Below, piece after piece: positions 8,139 to 15,708 of a stretch of 64,000 bases of DNA. The notes beneath the pieces were generated by a model. It saw only the letters and a list, made by a program, of their open reading frames with translations. It did no database searches and was not told where the DNA came from. The position numbers were made by a program, and so were the translations under genes. Source of the stretch: Myxococcales bacterium (GTDB lineage: Bacteria; Myxococcota_A; Bradymonadia; UBA7976; UBA1532). Every line of letters starts with the position of its first letter. Position 1 is the stretch's first letter. The stretch spans positions 186,001 through 250,000 of the forward strand of contig JACKDP010000006.1 in assembly GCA_020633435.1 (NCBI GenBank), in the 5' to 3' direction.

Positions 8139-9329
8139 ATGGACCAGTCCTTCTACGCCCACCTGCACGCCGAGACCGAGGCGCTGCGCGACCAGGGCCT
8201 CTTCAAGGCCGAGCGCGTCATCACCTCGCCGCAGCAGGCCGAGATCGAGGTCGGGGGCGCCCACGTCCTCAACTTCTGCGCGAACAACTACCTGGGCCTG
8301 GCCAACCACCCGCGCCTGCGGGCCGCCGCCCATGAGGCCCTCGACCGCCACGGCTACGGCATGGCGTCCGTCCGCTTCATCTGCGGCACCCAGGACGTGC
8401 ACAAGGAGCTGGAGCGGCGGCTCGCGGCCTTCGTCGGCACCGAGGACTGCATCCTCTACCCGTCGGCCTTCGACGCCAACGGCGGCCTCTTCGAGACGCT
8501 GCTGGGCCCCGAGGACGCCGTCATCAGCGACGCGCTCAACCACGCCTCCATCATCGACGGGGTGCGGCTGTGCAAGGCCCGCCGCTACGTCTACGCCAAC
8601 AACGACATGGCGGCGCTGGAGGCCGAGCTTCTGAAGGCCCGGGCCGACGGCGCGCGGCACGTCCTCATCGCGACGGACGGCGTCTTCTCCATGGACGGCT
8701 ACATCGCCAACCTGGGCGCCATCTGCGACCTCGCCGACGCCCACGGCGCCCTCGTGATGGTGGATGACTGCCACGCGACGGGCTTCGTGGGGGCGAAGGG
8801 CCGCGGATCGTCGGAGCACTGCGGCGTGCTGGGGCGCGTCGACATCATCACCGGCACCCTCGGCAAGGCGCTGGGGGGCGCGTCCGGCGGCTTCACCTGC
8901 GCCCGCAAGGAGATCGTGGCCTGGCTGCGCCAGCGCTCGCGGCCCTACCTCTTCTCCAACACCGTCGCCCCGGTCATCGCGGCCACCTCCCTGGTGGCCC
9001 TGGACCTGGTGGAGGACGACGCCCTGCGCAACCAGCTCCGCGAAAACTCTGCGTTTTTCCGGCAGGAGATGGGCAAGCTCGGCTTCACCCTGCAGCCCGG
9101 CAGCCACCCCATCATCCCGGTGATGCTGGGGGACGCCCGGCTCGCGTCGGCCATGGCCGACCAGCTGCTGGCCGAGGGCATCTACGTCGTCGGCTTCTCG
9201 TTCCCGGTGGTGCCGAAGGGCAAGGCGCGCATCCGCACGCAGATGTCGGCCGGGCACAGCCTGGACCAGGTCGAGCGGGCCGTGGCGGCCTTCGCCAAGG
9301 TGGGCCGGGCGCTCGGCGTCATCGGCTGA
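8139..9329 (+). CDS. kbl: Glycine C-acetyltransferase (2-amino-3-ketobutyrate CoA ligase)
   Basis: 396 aa, the standard length. A PLP enzyme of the alpha-oxoamine synthase family that splits 2-amino-3-ketobutyrate with CoA into glycine and acetyl-CoA during threonine breakdown. Visible features: NFCANNYLGLANHPRL near the N-terminus, SVRFICGTQDVHKELE, DDCHATGF, and the PLP lysine in TGTLGKALGGASGG (Lys about 243). The usual partner threonine 3-dehydrogenase (tdh) is not next to it. The start has a GGAG site 7 nt upstream, 12 nt after the M23 gene. The closely related KAS-type enzymes (serine palmitoyltransferase, BioF) are less likely given the sequence. Confidence 0.95.
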   Translation: MDQSFYAHLHAETEALRDQGLFKAERVITSPQQAEIEVGGAHVLNFCANNYLGLANHPRLRAAAHEALDRHGYGMASVRFICGTQDVHKELERRLAAFVGTEDCILYPSAFDANGGLFETLLGPEDAVISDALNHASIIDGVRLCKARRYVYANNDMAALEAELLKARADGARHVLIATDGVFSMDGYIANLGAICDLADAHGALVMVDDCHATGFVGAKGRGSSEHCGVLGRVDIITGTLGKALGGASGGFTCARKEIVAWLRQRSRPYLFSNTVAPVIAATSLVALDLVEDDALRNQLRENSAFFRQEMGKLGFTLQPGSHPIIPVMLGDARLASAMADQLLAEGIYVVGFSFPVVPKGKARIRTQMSAGHSLDQVERAVAAFAKVGRALGVIG

Positions 9330-9340
9330 GGGAGGACGAG

Positions 9341-9688
9341 ATGAGCGACGTCGACGCCTGGATGGCGAAGTACGAGAACCCGATGAAGCCCGTGGTGGAG
9401 GCCGTGCGGGCCGTCATCCTCGGCGCCGATCCGCGGATGGGCGAGTGCATCAAGTGGAGCGCGCCCACCTTCACGTTCGGGGGCAACCTGGCGAGCTTCA
9501 ACCCGCGCTCCAAGAAGCACGCGAGCCTGCTCTTCCACACGGGGGCCAGCATCCCCGGCGACTTCCCGCACCTGACGGGCAGCGGCGAGGTGGCGCGCAC
9601 CATGAGCTTCGCCGATCTGGCCGAGGTGGAGGCGCGCCGCGCGGAGCTGGAGGCCATCGTGCGGGCCTGGTGCGCGCTGAAGGGCTGA
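9341..9688 (+). CDS. DUF1801 domain protein
   Basis: 115 aa. The order of conserved pieces (a helix with NPMKPVVEAVRAVIL, ECIKWSAPTFTFGGN, then KHASLLFHTGA and a C-terminal EIVRAW helix) matches the DUF1801 (YdhG-like) family of small cytosolic proteins related to the frataxin-like fold. The biochemical role of the family is not established. A GGAGGACGAG ribosome site precedes the ATG; the gene sits 11 nt after kbl and 4 nt before the helicase, so it is probably cotranscribed with both. Confidence 0.8.
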   Translation: MSDVDAWMAKYENPMKPVVEAVRAVILGADPRMGECIKWSAPTFTFGGNLASFNPRSKKHASLLFHTGASIPGDFPHLTGSGEVARTMSFADLAEVEARRAELEAIVRAWCALKG

Positions 9689-9692
9689 CCGG

Positions 9693-12101
9693 GTGGGACT
9701 GGCAGGCTGGTTCGCCGACCAGGGCTGGACGCCGTTCGGCTTTCAAGCGGCGACGTGGGCGGCCTACGCCGCCGGCGAGAGCGGGCTCGTCCATGTGCCC
9801 ACCGGGGCCGGCAAGACGTACGCCGCCTTCGGCGGGCCGTTCGCCGACCTGGCCGCGGGTCGGGGTCGCGGGGGCCTGCACACCCTCTACCTGACGCCGC
9901 TGCGGGCCGTCGCCCGCGACATCGAGGAGGCCCTGACGCGGCCCGTCCAGGCCCTCGGCCTGCCCATCCGCGTCGAGAGCCGCACCGGCGACACCTCGGG
10001 CAGCGTGCGGGCGAAGCAGCGGGCGCGCCTGCCGGAAGTGCTCGTCACCACACCGGAATCCCTCGCCCTCCAGCTCACGGATCCGCGGGCCGCCGAGCGC
10101 TTCTCGGGCCTGGCCTGCCTCATCCTCGACGAGTGGCACGCGCTGCTCGGCCAGAAGCGCGGGGCGCTGCTCGAGCTCGCCCTGGCCCGGGTGCGGGCGC
10201 TGGCCCCGGCGGCGCGCACCTGGGCGCTGAGCGCGACGCTGAGGGATCCGCCCGGGGCCGCCCAGGCGGCCGTCGGCGTGGGCCGCCCCGCCCGCCTCAT
10301 CTCGGCGCCGCTCACCCGGGAGGTGCGGGTGCTCTCGGTGCGCCCGGAGCGCCCGGAGGAGATGCCGTGGGCCGGCCGCATGGGCTTCTCCATGCTGCCG
10401 CGGGTGCTGGCCGCCCTCGATCCCGCCCAGACGACGCTGCTCTTCACCAACACCCGCAACCAGGCCGAGAGCTGGTTCCAGGCCATCGCGCGCGCCCGGC
10501 CCGACTGGGTGCCGCGCATGGGCCTGCACCACAGCACCATCGACGCCGAGGAGCGCACCCGCATCGAGAAGGGCCTGGGCGACGGCTCGGTCACGCTGGC
10601 CGTCTGCACCGGCAGCCTCGATCTGGGGGTGGACTTCGGGCCGGTGCAGCGCGTCTTCAACATCGGCTCCCCCAAGGGCATCGCCCGCCTCATCCAGCGC
10701 GCCGGCCGCGCCGCCCACCAGCCCGGCCAGCCGTGCGAGGTCGTCTGCGTGCCCACCCACGCCCTCGAGCTGGTAGAGATCGCGGCCGCGCGGGACGCCA
10801 TCGAGCGCGGGGACGTCGAGCCCACCGGGCCCCTCGACGCGCCGCTGGACGTGCTGGTGCAGCACCTCGTGAGCTGCGCCGTGGGCGGGGGCTTCGAGCC
10901 GGCCGCCCAGCTCGAAGAGGTGCGCACCGCCGCCTCGTTCGCGGGCCTGACGGACACCCAGTACGGCTGGGCGCTGGCGCTGCTGGAGCACGGCGGGGCC
11001 ACCCTCAAGGCCTACCCCGAGTACCACCGCATCACGCGAGGCGAGGATGGCCGCTACCACATCAGCTCGGAGCGCATGGCGAAGCTCCAGCGCCTGAGCA
11101 TCGGCACCATCGTCGAGGACACCGCCATGAGCGTCGTCATGCGCGGCGCGGGTCGGCTGGGCTCGGTGGAGGAGCGGTTCATCGCGGGCCTGCGCCCCGG
11201 CGAGACGTTCGCGTTCGGCGGCCAGGTGGTGGCGCTGGCGGAGGTGCGCGACTTCACGGCGTTCGTGAAGAAGTCGTCCAGGCGCCCGAGCCGCGTGCCC
11301 GCCTGGGGCGGCGGCCGCCTGCCCATCTCGGCCTGCCTCGCCGAGGCGTCGCTGGACATGCTGGACCGCTTCGACCGGGGCGAGGCCGGCCCGCCCGAGA
11401 TGGAGGCCGCCCGCCCCATCCTGGAGATGCAGGCACGGATGAGCCGCCTGCCGGGGCCGGGGCCGGTGCTGGCCGAGCTGTGCAGCACCGAGGACGGCAG
11501 CCACCTCTTCGTGTACCCGTTCGCCGGCCGGGCCGCCCATGAGGGCATGGCCGCGCTGCTGGCGCTGCGGCTGGGGCGCCGGCGGCCGGCGAGCTTCGCG
11601 CTGTCGATGAACGACCACGGCTTCGAGCTGGTGTGCGAGGGCAGCTACCCCTACGCGGCCCTGCTGGCCGAGGCCGATCCGTTCGACGACGCGGGCCTGC
11701 TCGACGACGTGCAGGCGGCGGTGAACCTGGGCGAGATGGCCCGGCGCCGCTTCCGCGACACGGCCCGCATCGCGGGGCTCGTCTTCTCGGGATTCCCCGG
11801 CAAGATCAAGACGTTGCGGCAGATCCAGACGAGCTCGAGCCTGCTGTTCGACGTCTTCCGGCGCTACGATCCCGACAACCTGCTGCTGTACCAGGTGCGC
11901 CGCGAGGTGCTGGCCGAGAGCTTCGAGTTCAGCCGCCTGCGGGCCACGCTGGCCCGGTGCCGCGCCGACGGCCTGGACGTGCGCACGGTGGCCCGGCCGA
12001 CGCCCTTCGGCATGCCCCTCGTCATCGATCGCCTGGGCTCGTCGCTCTCCACCGAGAGCCTGGAAGACCGCGTCGCCCGCCTGCTGGGCGATCAGCCGTA
12101 G
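9693..12101 (+). CDS. Lhr-like (ligase-associated) DEXH-box helicase
   Basis: 802 aa from GTG. Superfamily 2 helicase motifs: a Q-like start GWTPFGFQ, Walker A PTGAGKT (about residues 37-43), motif Ia TPLRAVARD, DEWH box (about 146-149), SAT motif LSATLRD, then motifs IV to VI including TGSLDLGVDFG and IQRAGRAAH. The length and the C-terminal region fit the ligase-associated DNA-damage-response helicases of the Lhr-Core group. Those usually sit beside an MBL-fold nuclease and an ATP-dependent DNA ligase; neither is within this window, so this is an orphan copy here. The last 10 nt overlap the convergent lipoprotein gene. Confidence 0.9.
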   Translation: MGLAGWFADQGWTPFGFQAATWAAYAAGESGLVHVPTGAGKTYAAFGGPFADLAAGRGRGGLHTLYLTPLRAVARDIEEALTRPVQALGLPIRVESRTGDTSGSVRAKQRARLPEVLVTTPESLALQLTDPRAAERFSGLACLILDEWHALLGQKRGALLELALARVRALAPAARTWALSATLRDPPGAAQAAVGVGRPARLISAPLTREVRVLSVRPERPEEMPWAGRMGFSMLPRVLAALDPAQTTLLFTNTRNQAESWFQAIARARPDWVPRMGLHHSTIDAEERTRIEKGLGDGSVTLAVCTGSLDLGVDFGPVQRVFNIGSPKGIARLIQRAGRAAHQPGQPCEVVCVPTHALELVEIAAARDAIERGDVEPTGPLDAPLDVLVQHLVSCAVGGGFEPAAQLEEVRTAASFAGLTDTQYGWALALLEHGGATLKAYPEYHRITRGEDGRYHISSERMAKLQRLSIGTIVEDTAMSVVMRGAGRLGSVEERFIAGLRPGETFAFGGQVVALAEVRDFTAFVKKSSRRPSRVPAWGGGRLPISACLAEASLDMLDRFDRGEAGPPEMEAARPILEMQARMSRLPGPGPVLAELCSTEDGSHLFVYPFAGRAAHEGMAALLALRLGRRRPASFALSMNDHGFELVCEGSYPYAALLAEADPFDDAGLLDDVQAAVNLGEMARRRFRDTARIAGLVFSGFPGKIKTLRQIQTSSSLLFDVFRRYDPDNLLLYQVRREVLAESFEFSRLRATLARCRADGLDVRTVARPTPFGMPLVIDRLGSSLSTESLEDRVARLLGDQP

Positions 12102-12529
12102 GGGTACTCCAGCTCCATGCACGCCTCGGTGTCGGTGACGTAGATCGCCACCAGGCGCACGTTGCCTTCCCCCGGCGCGAGCGGGGCGGGGGCCCGGTGC
12201 AGGGTCACGCCCGTCCGGCCGATGAAGCCCCGATCGCGGGCCTGGCCGAAGGCGGGCCAGGTGAGGCAGGACGTCCGCCCGTAGGCGGGCTCGACGGCCA
12301 CCTCGCGCAGGCCCACGCGATCGGCGAGGGCCGCGAGCTCGACGCGCTGGCCCACCAGCCGACACGCGCCCTTCCGGGTGCCGGAGAACATGCCGCAGCT
12401 CTCGACCTGGACGGGCGTGCCCTGGGTGAGGGCCTCGGCCCGCCGCTGGAGGGCCGGCGTGTTGATGGCGTCCATGCACGCCGTGCAGCCGCCCACGAGG
12501 ACGGCCAGCGCCAGGGCGGCGCGGGTCAC
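12092..12529 (-). CDS. Small Cys-containing lipoprotein, last gene of the reverse-transcriptase operon
   Basis: 145 aa starting at GTG 12529, which overlaps the reverse transcriptase stop (GTGA). The N-terminus VTRAALALAVLVGGC is a lipoprotein-type signal with a Cys near residue 15. The mature part carries five further Cys (in TACMD, ESCGM, GACRL, TSCLT and EACME), which may form disulfides in the periplasm. I do not recognise a family. It could be an unrelated passenger at the end of the operon, or an envelope component of the system encoded upstream; the coupling argues for coexpression. Its 3' end overlaps the convergent helicase gene by 10 nt. Confidence 0.6.
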   Translation of the reverse strand: MTRAALALAVLVGGCTACMDAINTPALQRRAEALTQGTPVQVESCGMFSGTRKGACRLVGQRVELAALADRVGLREVAVEPAYGRTSCLTWPAFGQARDRGFIGRTGVTLHRAPAPLAPGEGNVRLVAIYVTDTEACMELEYPYG

Positions 12530-13827
12530 CGGTGCTCGCCGAACTTCCCGAGGAGGGCCGCCCCCAGGACCGGGTCGGTCATGTGGACGAACGCGGCGTA
12601 GCCGGCGAGCTGGGCGACGCTCTCGCCCGCCGGCAGGGGCTTGCCCTGGGCCAGGTTGTGGGCGGCCGCCCGCAGCTTGCGGCGCAGCGCGCGCGGCACC
12701 CGCGGCGCGGCGTCCCCGTTGACGACGAGCCCCGTGACCTTCTGGCGGGCGCCCGGGCGCGACACGCGGGTCTTGGCCGGGTTGACGGCGAAGCCCTCCG
12801 CGGCCACCACCGCGTGCAGGGCCCCGAGCAGCTTGCTCAGGCCCGGCGCGCCCTTGTGGTCGGCGGGCAGCGAGAACGTCAGGTCGTCGGCGTACCGGGT
12901 GTAGCGCCAGCCGAGGGACCGGGCCAGCCCGGCGAGCCGGCGGTCCAGCCGCATGCAGAGGGCGTTGGTGATGGCCGGGCTCGTCGGGGCGCCCTGGGGC
13001 AGGCAGCGCGGGCCGAGCGCGATGAAGAGCTTCTCGCCCTCGTGCTCGACGATCTCGCGGGGGGCCTCGGTGCAGAGCAGGGCGAGCAGCGTCGCCACCT
13101 GGTCGCGGTAGCCCGCCTTGCGGAAGAGGCCCTTCACCCGGCGCCACGTCACCGACGGGAAGAAGTCCTTGAGGTCGACGTTGAGGATGAGCTTCGAGCC
13201 GGTGTGCGCCTGCGCGTTCGTCAGGATGCTGCGCCCGGCCAGGAACCCATGGGCCGCGCCGTGCACGGGCAGGTGCTCGACGATCTCGCGCAGGATCCAG
13301 CGCTGGGCGGCCTTCAGGCGGGGCAGCGGCGCCCAGATGGCCCGCATCCCCCCGGAACGCTTGCGGATTTCGAAGCGCCGGTAGTGCACGCCGGTGGCGG
13401 CCTCGCGGTGGAACGACAGCCAGCGCAGCTCGGCGAGCGTCATGCCGAGGGCGTCGGCGACCTGCTGGGGCTTGTCCAGCTTCGGCAGCTCGTTCTCGGC
13501 GGCGCGGGCCTCGGGCTCGGCCAGGTCGAAGGCGTCGAAGTCCAGGTCATCGTTGAAGAAGACGCCCTCGCCCAGGTGGACGATGTGGCTGGCGCGGTAG
13601 GCCTGCCAGGCGTCGGCCTTCAGCTTGCGGCGCTCGGCGGCCTCGCGCTTCAGCTCGGCCTTGTACCGCTTCAGCTCGGCGGCGCTCATGCCATCGGTGG
13701 AGCGGCGCTTCGCCAGGTAGCCGCGCTCGGTGAGCTGGGCCGTGATGTAGGCGTCGATGCCGCCGGCGCGGGCGATGGCGCCCCAGAGCTCGACCCACTG
13801 GGTCACGAGGTTCGGTCGGGTGGCCAT
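12526..13827 (-). CDS. Retron-type reverse transcriptase with N-terminal extension
   Basis: 433 aa. The polymerase core runs from about residue 130 to 375: RSGGMRAIWAPLPRLKAAQRWIL, DLKDFFPSVTW, LPQGAPTSPAITNALC, the catalytic YADDLTFS (about 310) and a thumb segment. Two features specific to retron enzymes are present: the NAxxH motif (NAQAH, about 202) after HGFLAGRSIL, and the VTG motif (KVTGLVVN, about 363). The extension of about 130 aa before the core, rich in charged helices, recalls myxobacterial retron enzymes. The upstream SWIM gene ends 3 nt before the ATG, so there is no room for the usual msr-msd RNA directly in front. All catalytic Asp residues are intact. Confidence 0.93.
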   Translation of the reverse strand: MATRPNLVTQWVELWGAIARAGGIDAYITAQLTERGYLAKRRSTDGMSAAELKRYKAELKREAAERRKLKADAWQAYRASHIVHLGEGVFFNDDLDFDAFDLAEPEARAAENELPKLDKPQQVADALGMTLAELRWLSFHREAATGVHYRRFEIRKRSGGMRAIWAPLPRLKAAQRWILREIVEHLPVHGAAHGFLAGRSILTNAQAHTGSKLILNVDLKDFFPSVTWRRVKGLFRKAGYRDQVATLLALLCTEAPREIVEHEGEKLFIALGPRCLPQGAPTSPAITNALCMRLDRRLAGLARSLGWRYTRYADDLTFSLPADHKGAPGLSKLLGALHAVVAAEGFAVNPAKTRVSRPGARQKVTGLVVNGDAAPRVPRALRRKLRAAAHNLAQGKPLPAGESVAQLAGYAAFVHMTDPVLGAALLGKFGEHR

Positions 13828-13830
13828 GTG

Positions 13831-15708
13831 TCAACCTGCCGAGGCGTCGAGGAAGCCGCCGGCCTCCAGTTCATCGATGCGGGCGAAGTAGGCCGCGCGG
13901 GCCTCCGCGGCCGAGGCGAAGACGAGCTGCTGCAGCCGCAGGCGGGCGTCGCTGCGCTCGCCCCAGCGGATCTTGACCCGCGTGCGATCCAGGCCGACCT
14001 GGTAGAGCGTCTCGCCCTGGGGGTGGCGCTTCGCGTAGGTGCGCGTTTCGACCACCACCGTGGATCGGCCGCGGCCGCGCTGCTCGGCGCGCTTCGCCTC
14101 GGCCCGGGCGTGGGCCAGCGTCAGGGCCGTGAGGTGCGCGCAGGGCCCCTGCTTGAGGCCCTGGGCCCGGAAGAACTTGCAGGTGCACTCGGCGCGGGAC
14201 ACGCGGCCCTCGTCGTCCACCAGCATCAGCGGCCGGTACTCCCGCTTCTCCGCGGCGACGGTGACCTTGCCTTCCAGCTCGGTGCCCTGCCCGAAGATGC
14301 GGTTCTCCTTCATGATCCGCACCGCGTCCTTCACCGCCAGCAGGTCCGCCGCCTCGCGCTCGCGGGCGTTGCGGTGGGCCAGGCGGGCCGGATCGAGGGG
14401 CTCGCCGGTGAGGGGGCGCAGGCGGTAGACGTCGTGGGCCAGGTCGTACATGACGAGCCCGGCCTGGCAGAGCCCCTGGAGCGCCTTGCGGGTGGCGGCG
14501 GGCGTCTGACCGGCGCCCTTCGCCACCTCGGCCACGGTGCCCTTCCAGGCGCCGCGCAGCCAGTCGAGGACGGGGCCGCGGGCCGGGTCGTCGTCGGTGG
14601 GGCGGGGCAGCAGCACGTCGAAGCTCAGGGAGCGCGACCAGAGCGCCGCCGTGAAGCCCGTCATGCCCAGCGTGAGCGTGAAGGGCCCGCCGCGCAGGAC
14701 CCAGAAGCCGGGCAGGCCGCTGCCGAGCAGGTGCACGTCCACCGACTCGACGAAGGGCAGGAACCGGCGGATGAGCATCAGGCGGCGGCGGCCCCAGATG
14801 CGGACGACCTGGGCCGTGCGGCCGGCGTAGGGCGCGCCGGCGGCGGTCAGGACCTCCTCCCAGGGCTCGAGCACGAGGCGCGGGGTCTCGCCGGGCACCA
14901 GCTCCACGCGGATGGCGCGGCCGCCCTTCTTGCGATCCCCGTTCAGGCGCAGGTGGCGGAGCAGGTTGTAGAGGTCCACCGGCGCCAGCGAGAACGTGGC
15001 GGCGGGCAGGGTGGCGGCCGACTGCACCTGGAGGAAGCCGCGCAGCCAGGCGTCGGGCACCTGGATGCGCTTCTCCAGCACCTCGGGCTGGCCCTCGGTG
15101 GCCACCGAGACGGCGTCCGGGCCGATGCTCAGGTGGGTGGCCCGGTAGGAGCGCAGCCGCTGCAGGCCGTCGTCGAGGGTGGCGCTGAAGTCGATGTGCG
15201 TCGTGCCGCAGCGCAGGTCGCCGTCGAGCTCGAAGGCGCTCCAGTCGATGCCGAGGCTGGCGTAGGTGCCCTCGTCCTTGCTGAAGACCTCCAGCGTCAG
15301 GGCGTCGGGCTGCACCGTAACCACTGGATCCAGCACGAGAAACGCCAGCGGATCGTTGCGCTGGAGCCACTCGAACCAGGCGCGCTGGGCCTCCCACTGC
15401 GACTGGCTGGCCGACTGCTTCTTCTGGCGCTGGTAGGCCAGGTAGGCGGTGCGGTCCTTCGGCTTGTAGCTGAAGTCGCTCTGGACGACGGCGTACAGGG
15501 CCGAGAGCGCGGCGCGGAACTGCAGCGGATCGCGGATGCGGCCGCGGGCGTGCACGGGATCCCGCGCCAGGTCGGCGAACAGGGCCACCCGGACGGCGTC
15601 CCCGTCGGCCGCCAGCCGGCTGGCGCCTGCGTAGCGCTCGGTGAACGGGGTGCGGGCCTCGGCCTCGCCCCCCTCGACCTGGCCCCCGTCGGGCGTCTCG
15701 CCGCTCAT
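13831..15708 (-). CDS. Winged-helix / SWIM zinc-finger / WGR-like protein
   Basis: 625 aa. The first 380 residues are a mostly beta region of unknown type. A winged-helix-like segment follows (about 385-445, GTVAEVAKGAGQTPAATRKAL then VYRLR). A SWIM zinc finger is at about 507-526, with the CxC...CxH pattern formed by CTC and CAH separated by 14 residues. The C-terminus (about 562-620) looks like a WGR domain: TLYQVGLDRTRVKIRWG, then FASAAEARAAYFARI. SWIM and WGR domains bind DNA or proteins at DNA ends in several systems. The ATG overlaps the stop of the upstream WD40-HEAT gene (ATGA) and the reverse transcriptase follows 3 nt after the stop. Zinc and DNA binding are predicted; no nuclease or helicase motif is seen. 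Confidence 0.82.
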   Translation of the reverse strand: MSGETPDGGQVEGGEAEARTPFTERYAGASRLAADGDAVRVALFADLARDPVHARGRIRDPLQFRAALSALYAVVQSDFSYKPKDRTAYLAYQRQKKQSASQSQWEAQRAWFEWLQRNDPLAFLVLDPVVTVQPDALTLEVFSKDEGTYASLGIDWSAFELDGDLRCGTTHIDFSATLDDGLQRLRSYRATHLSIGPDAVSVATEGQPEVLEKRIQVPDAWLRGFLQVQSAATLPAATFSLAPVDLYNLLRHLRLNGDRKKGGRAIRVELVPGETPRLVLEPWEEVLTAAGAPYAGRTAQVVRIWGRRRLMLIRRFLPFVESVDVHLLGSGLPGFWVLRGGPFTLTLGMTGFTAALWSRSLSFDVLLPRPTDDDPARGPVLDWLRGAWKGTVAEVAKGAGQTPAATRKALQGLCQAGLVMYDLAHDVYRLRPLTGEPLDPARLAHRNAREREAADLLAVKDAVRIMKENRIFGQGTELEGKVTVAAEKREYRPLMLVDDEGRVSRAECTCKFFRAQGLKQGPCAHLTALTLAHARAEAKRAEQRGRGRSTVVVETRTYAKRHPQGETLYQVGLDRTRVKIRWGERSDARLRLQQLVFASAAEARAAYFARIDELEAGGFLDASAG

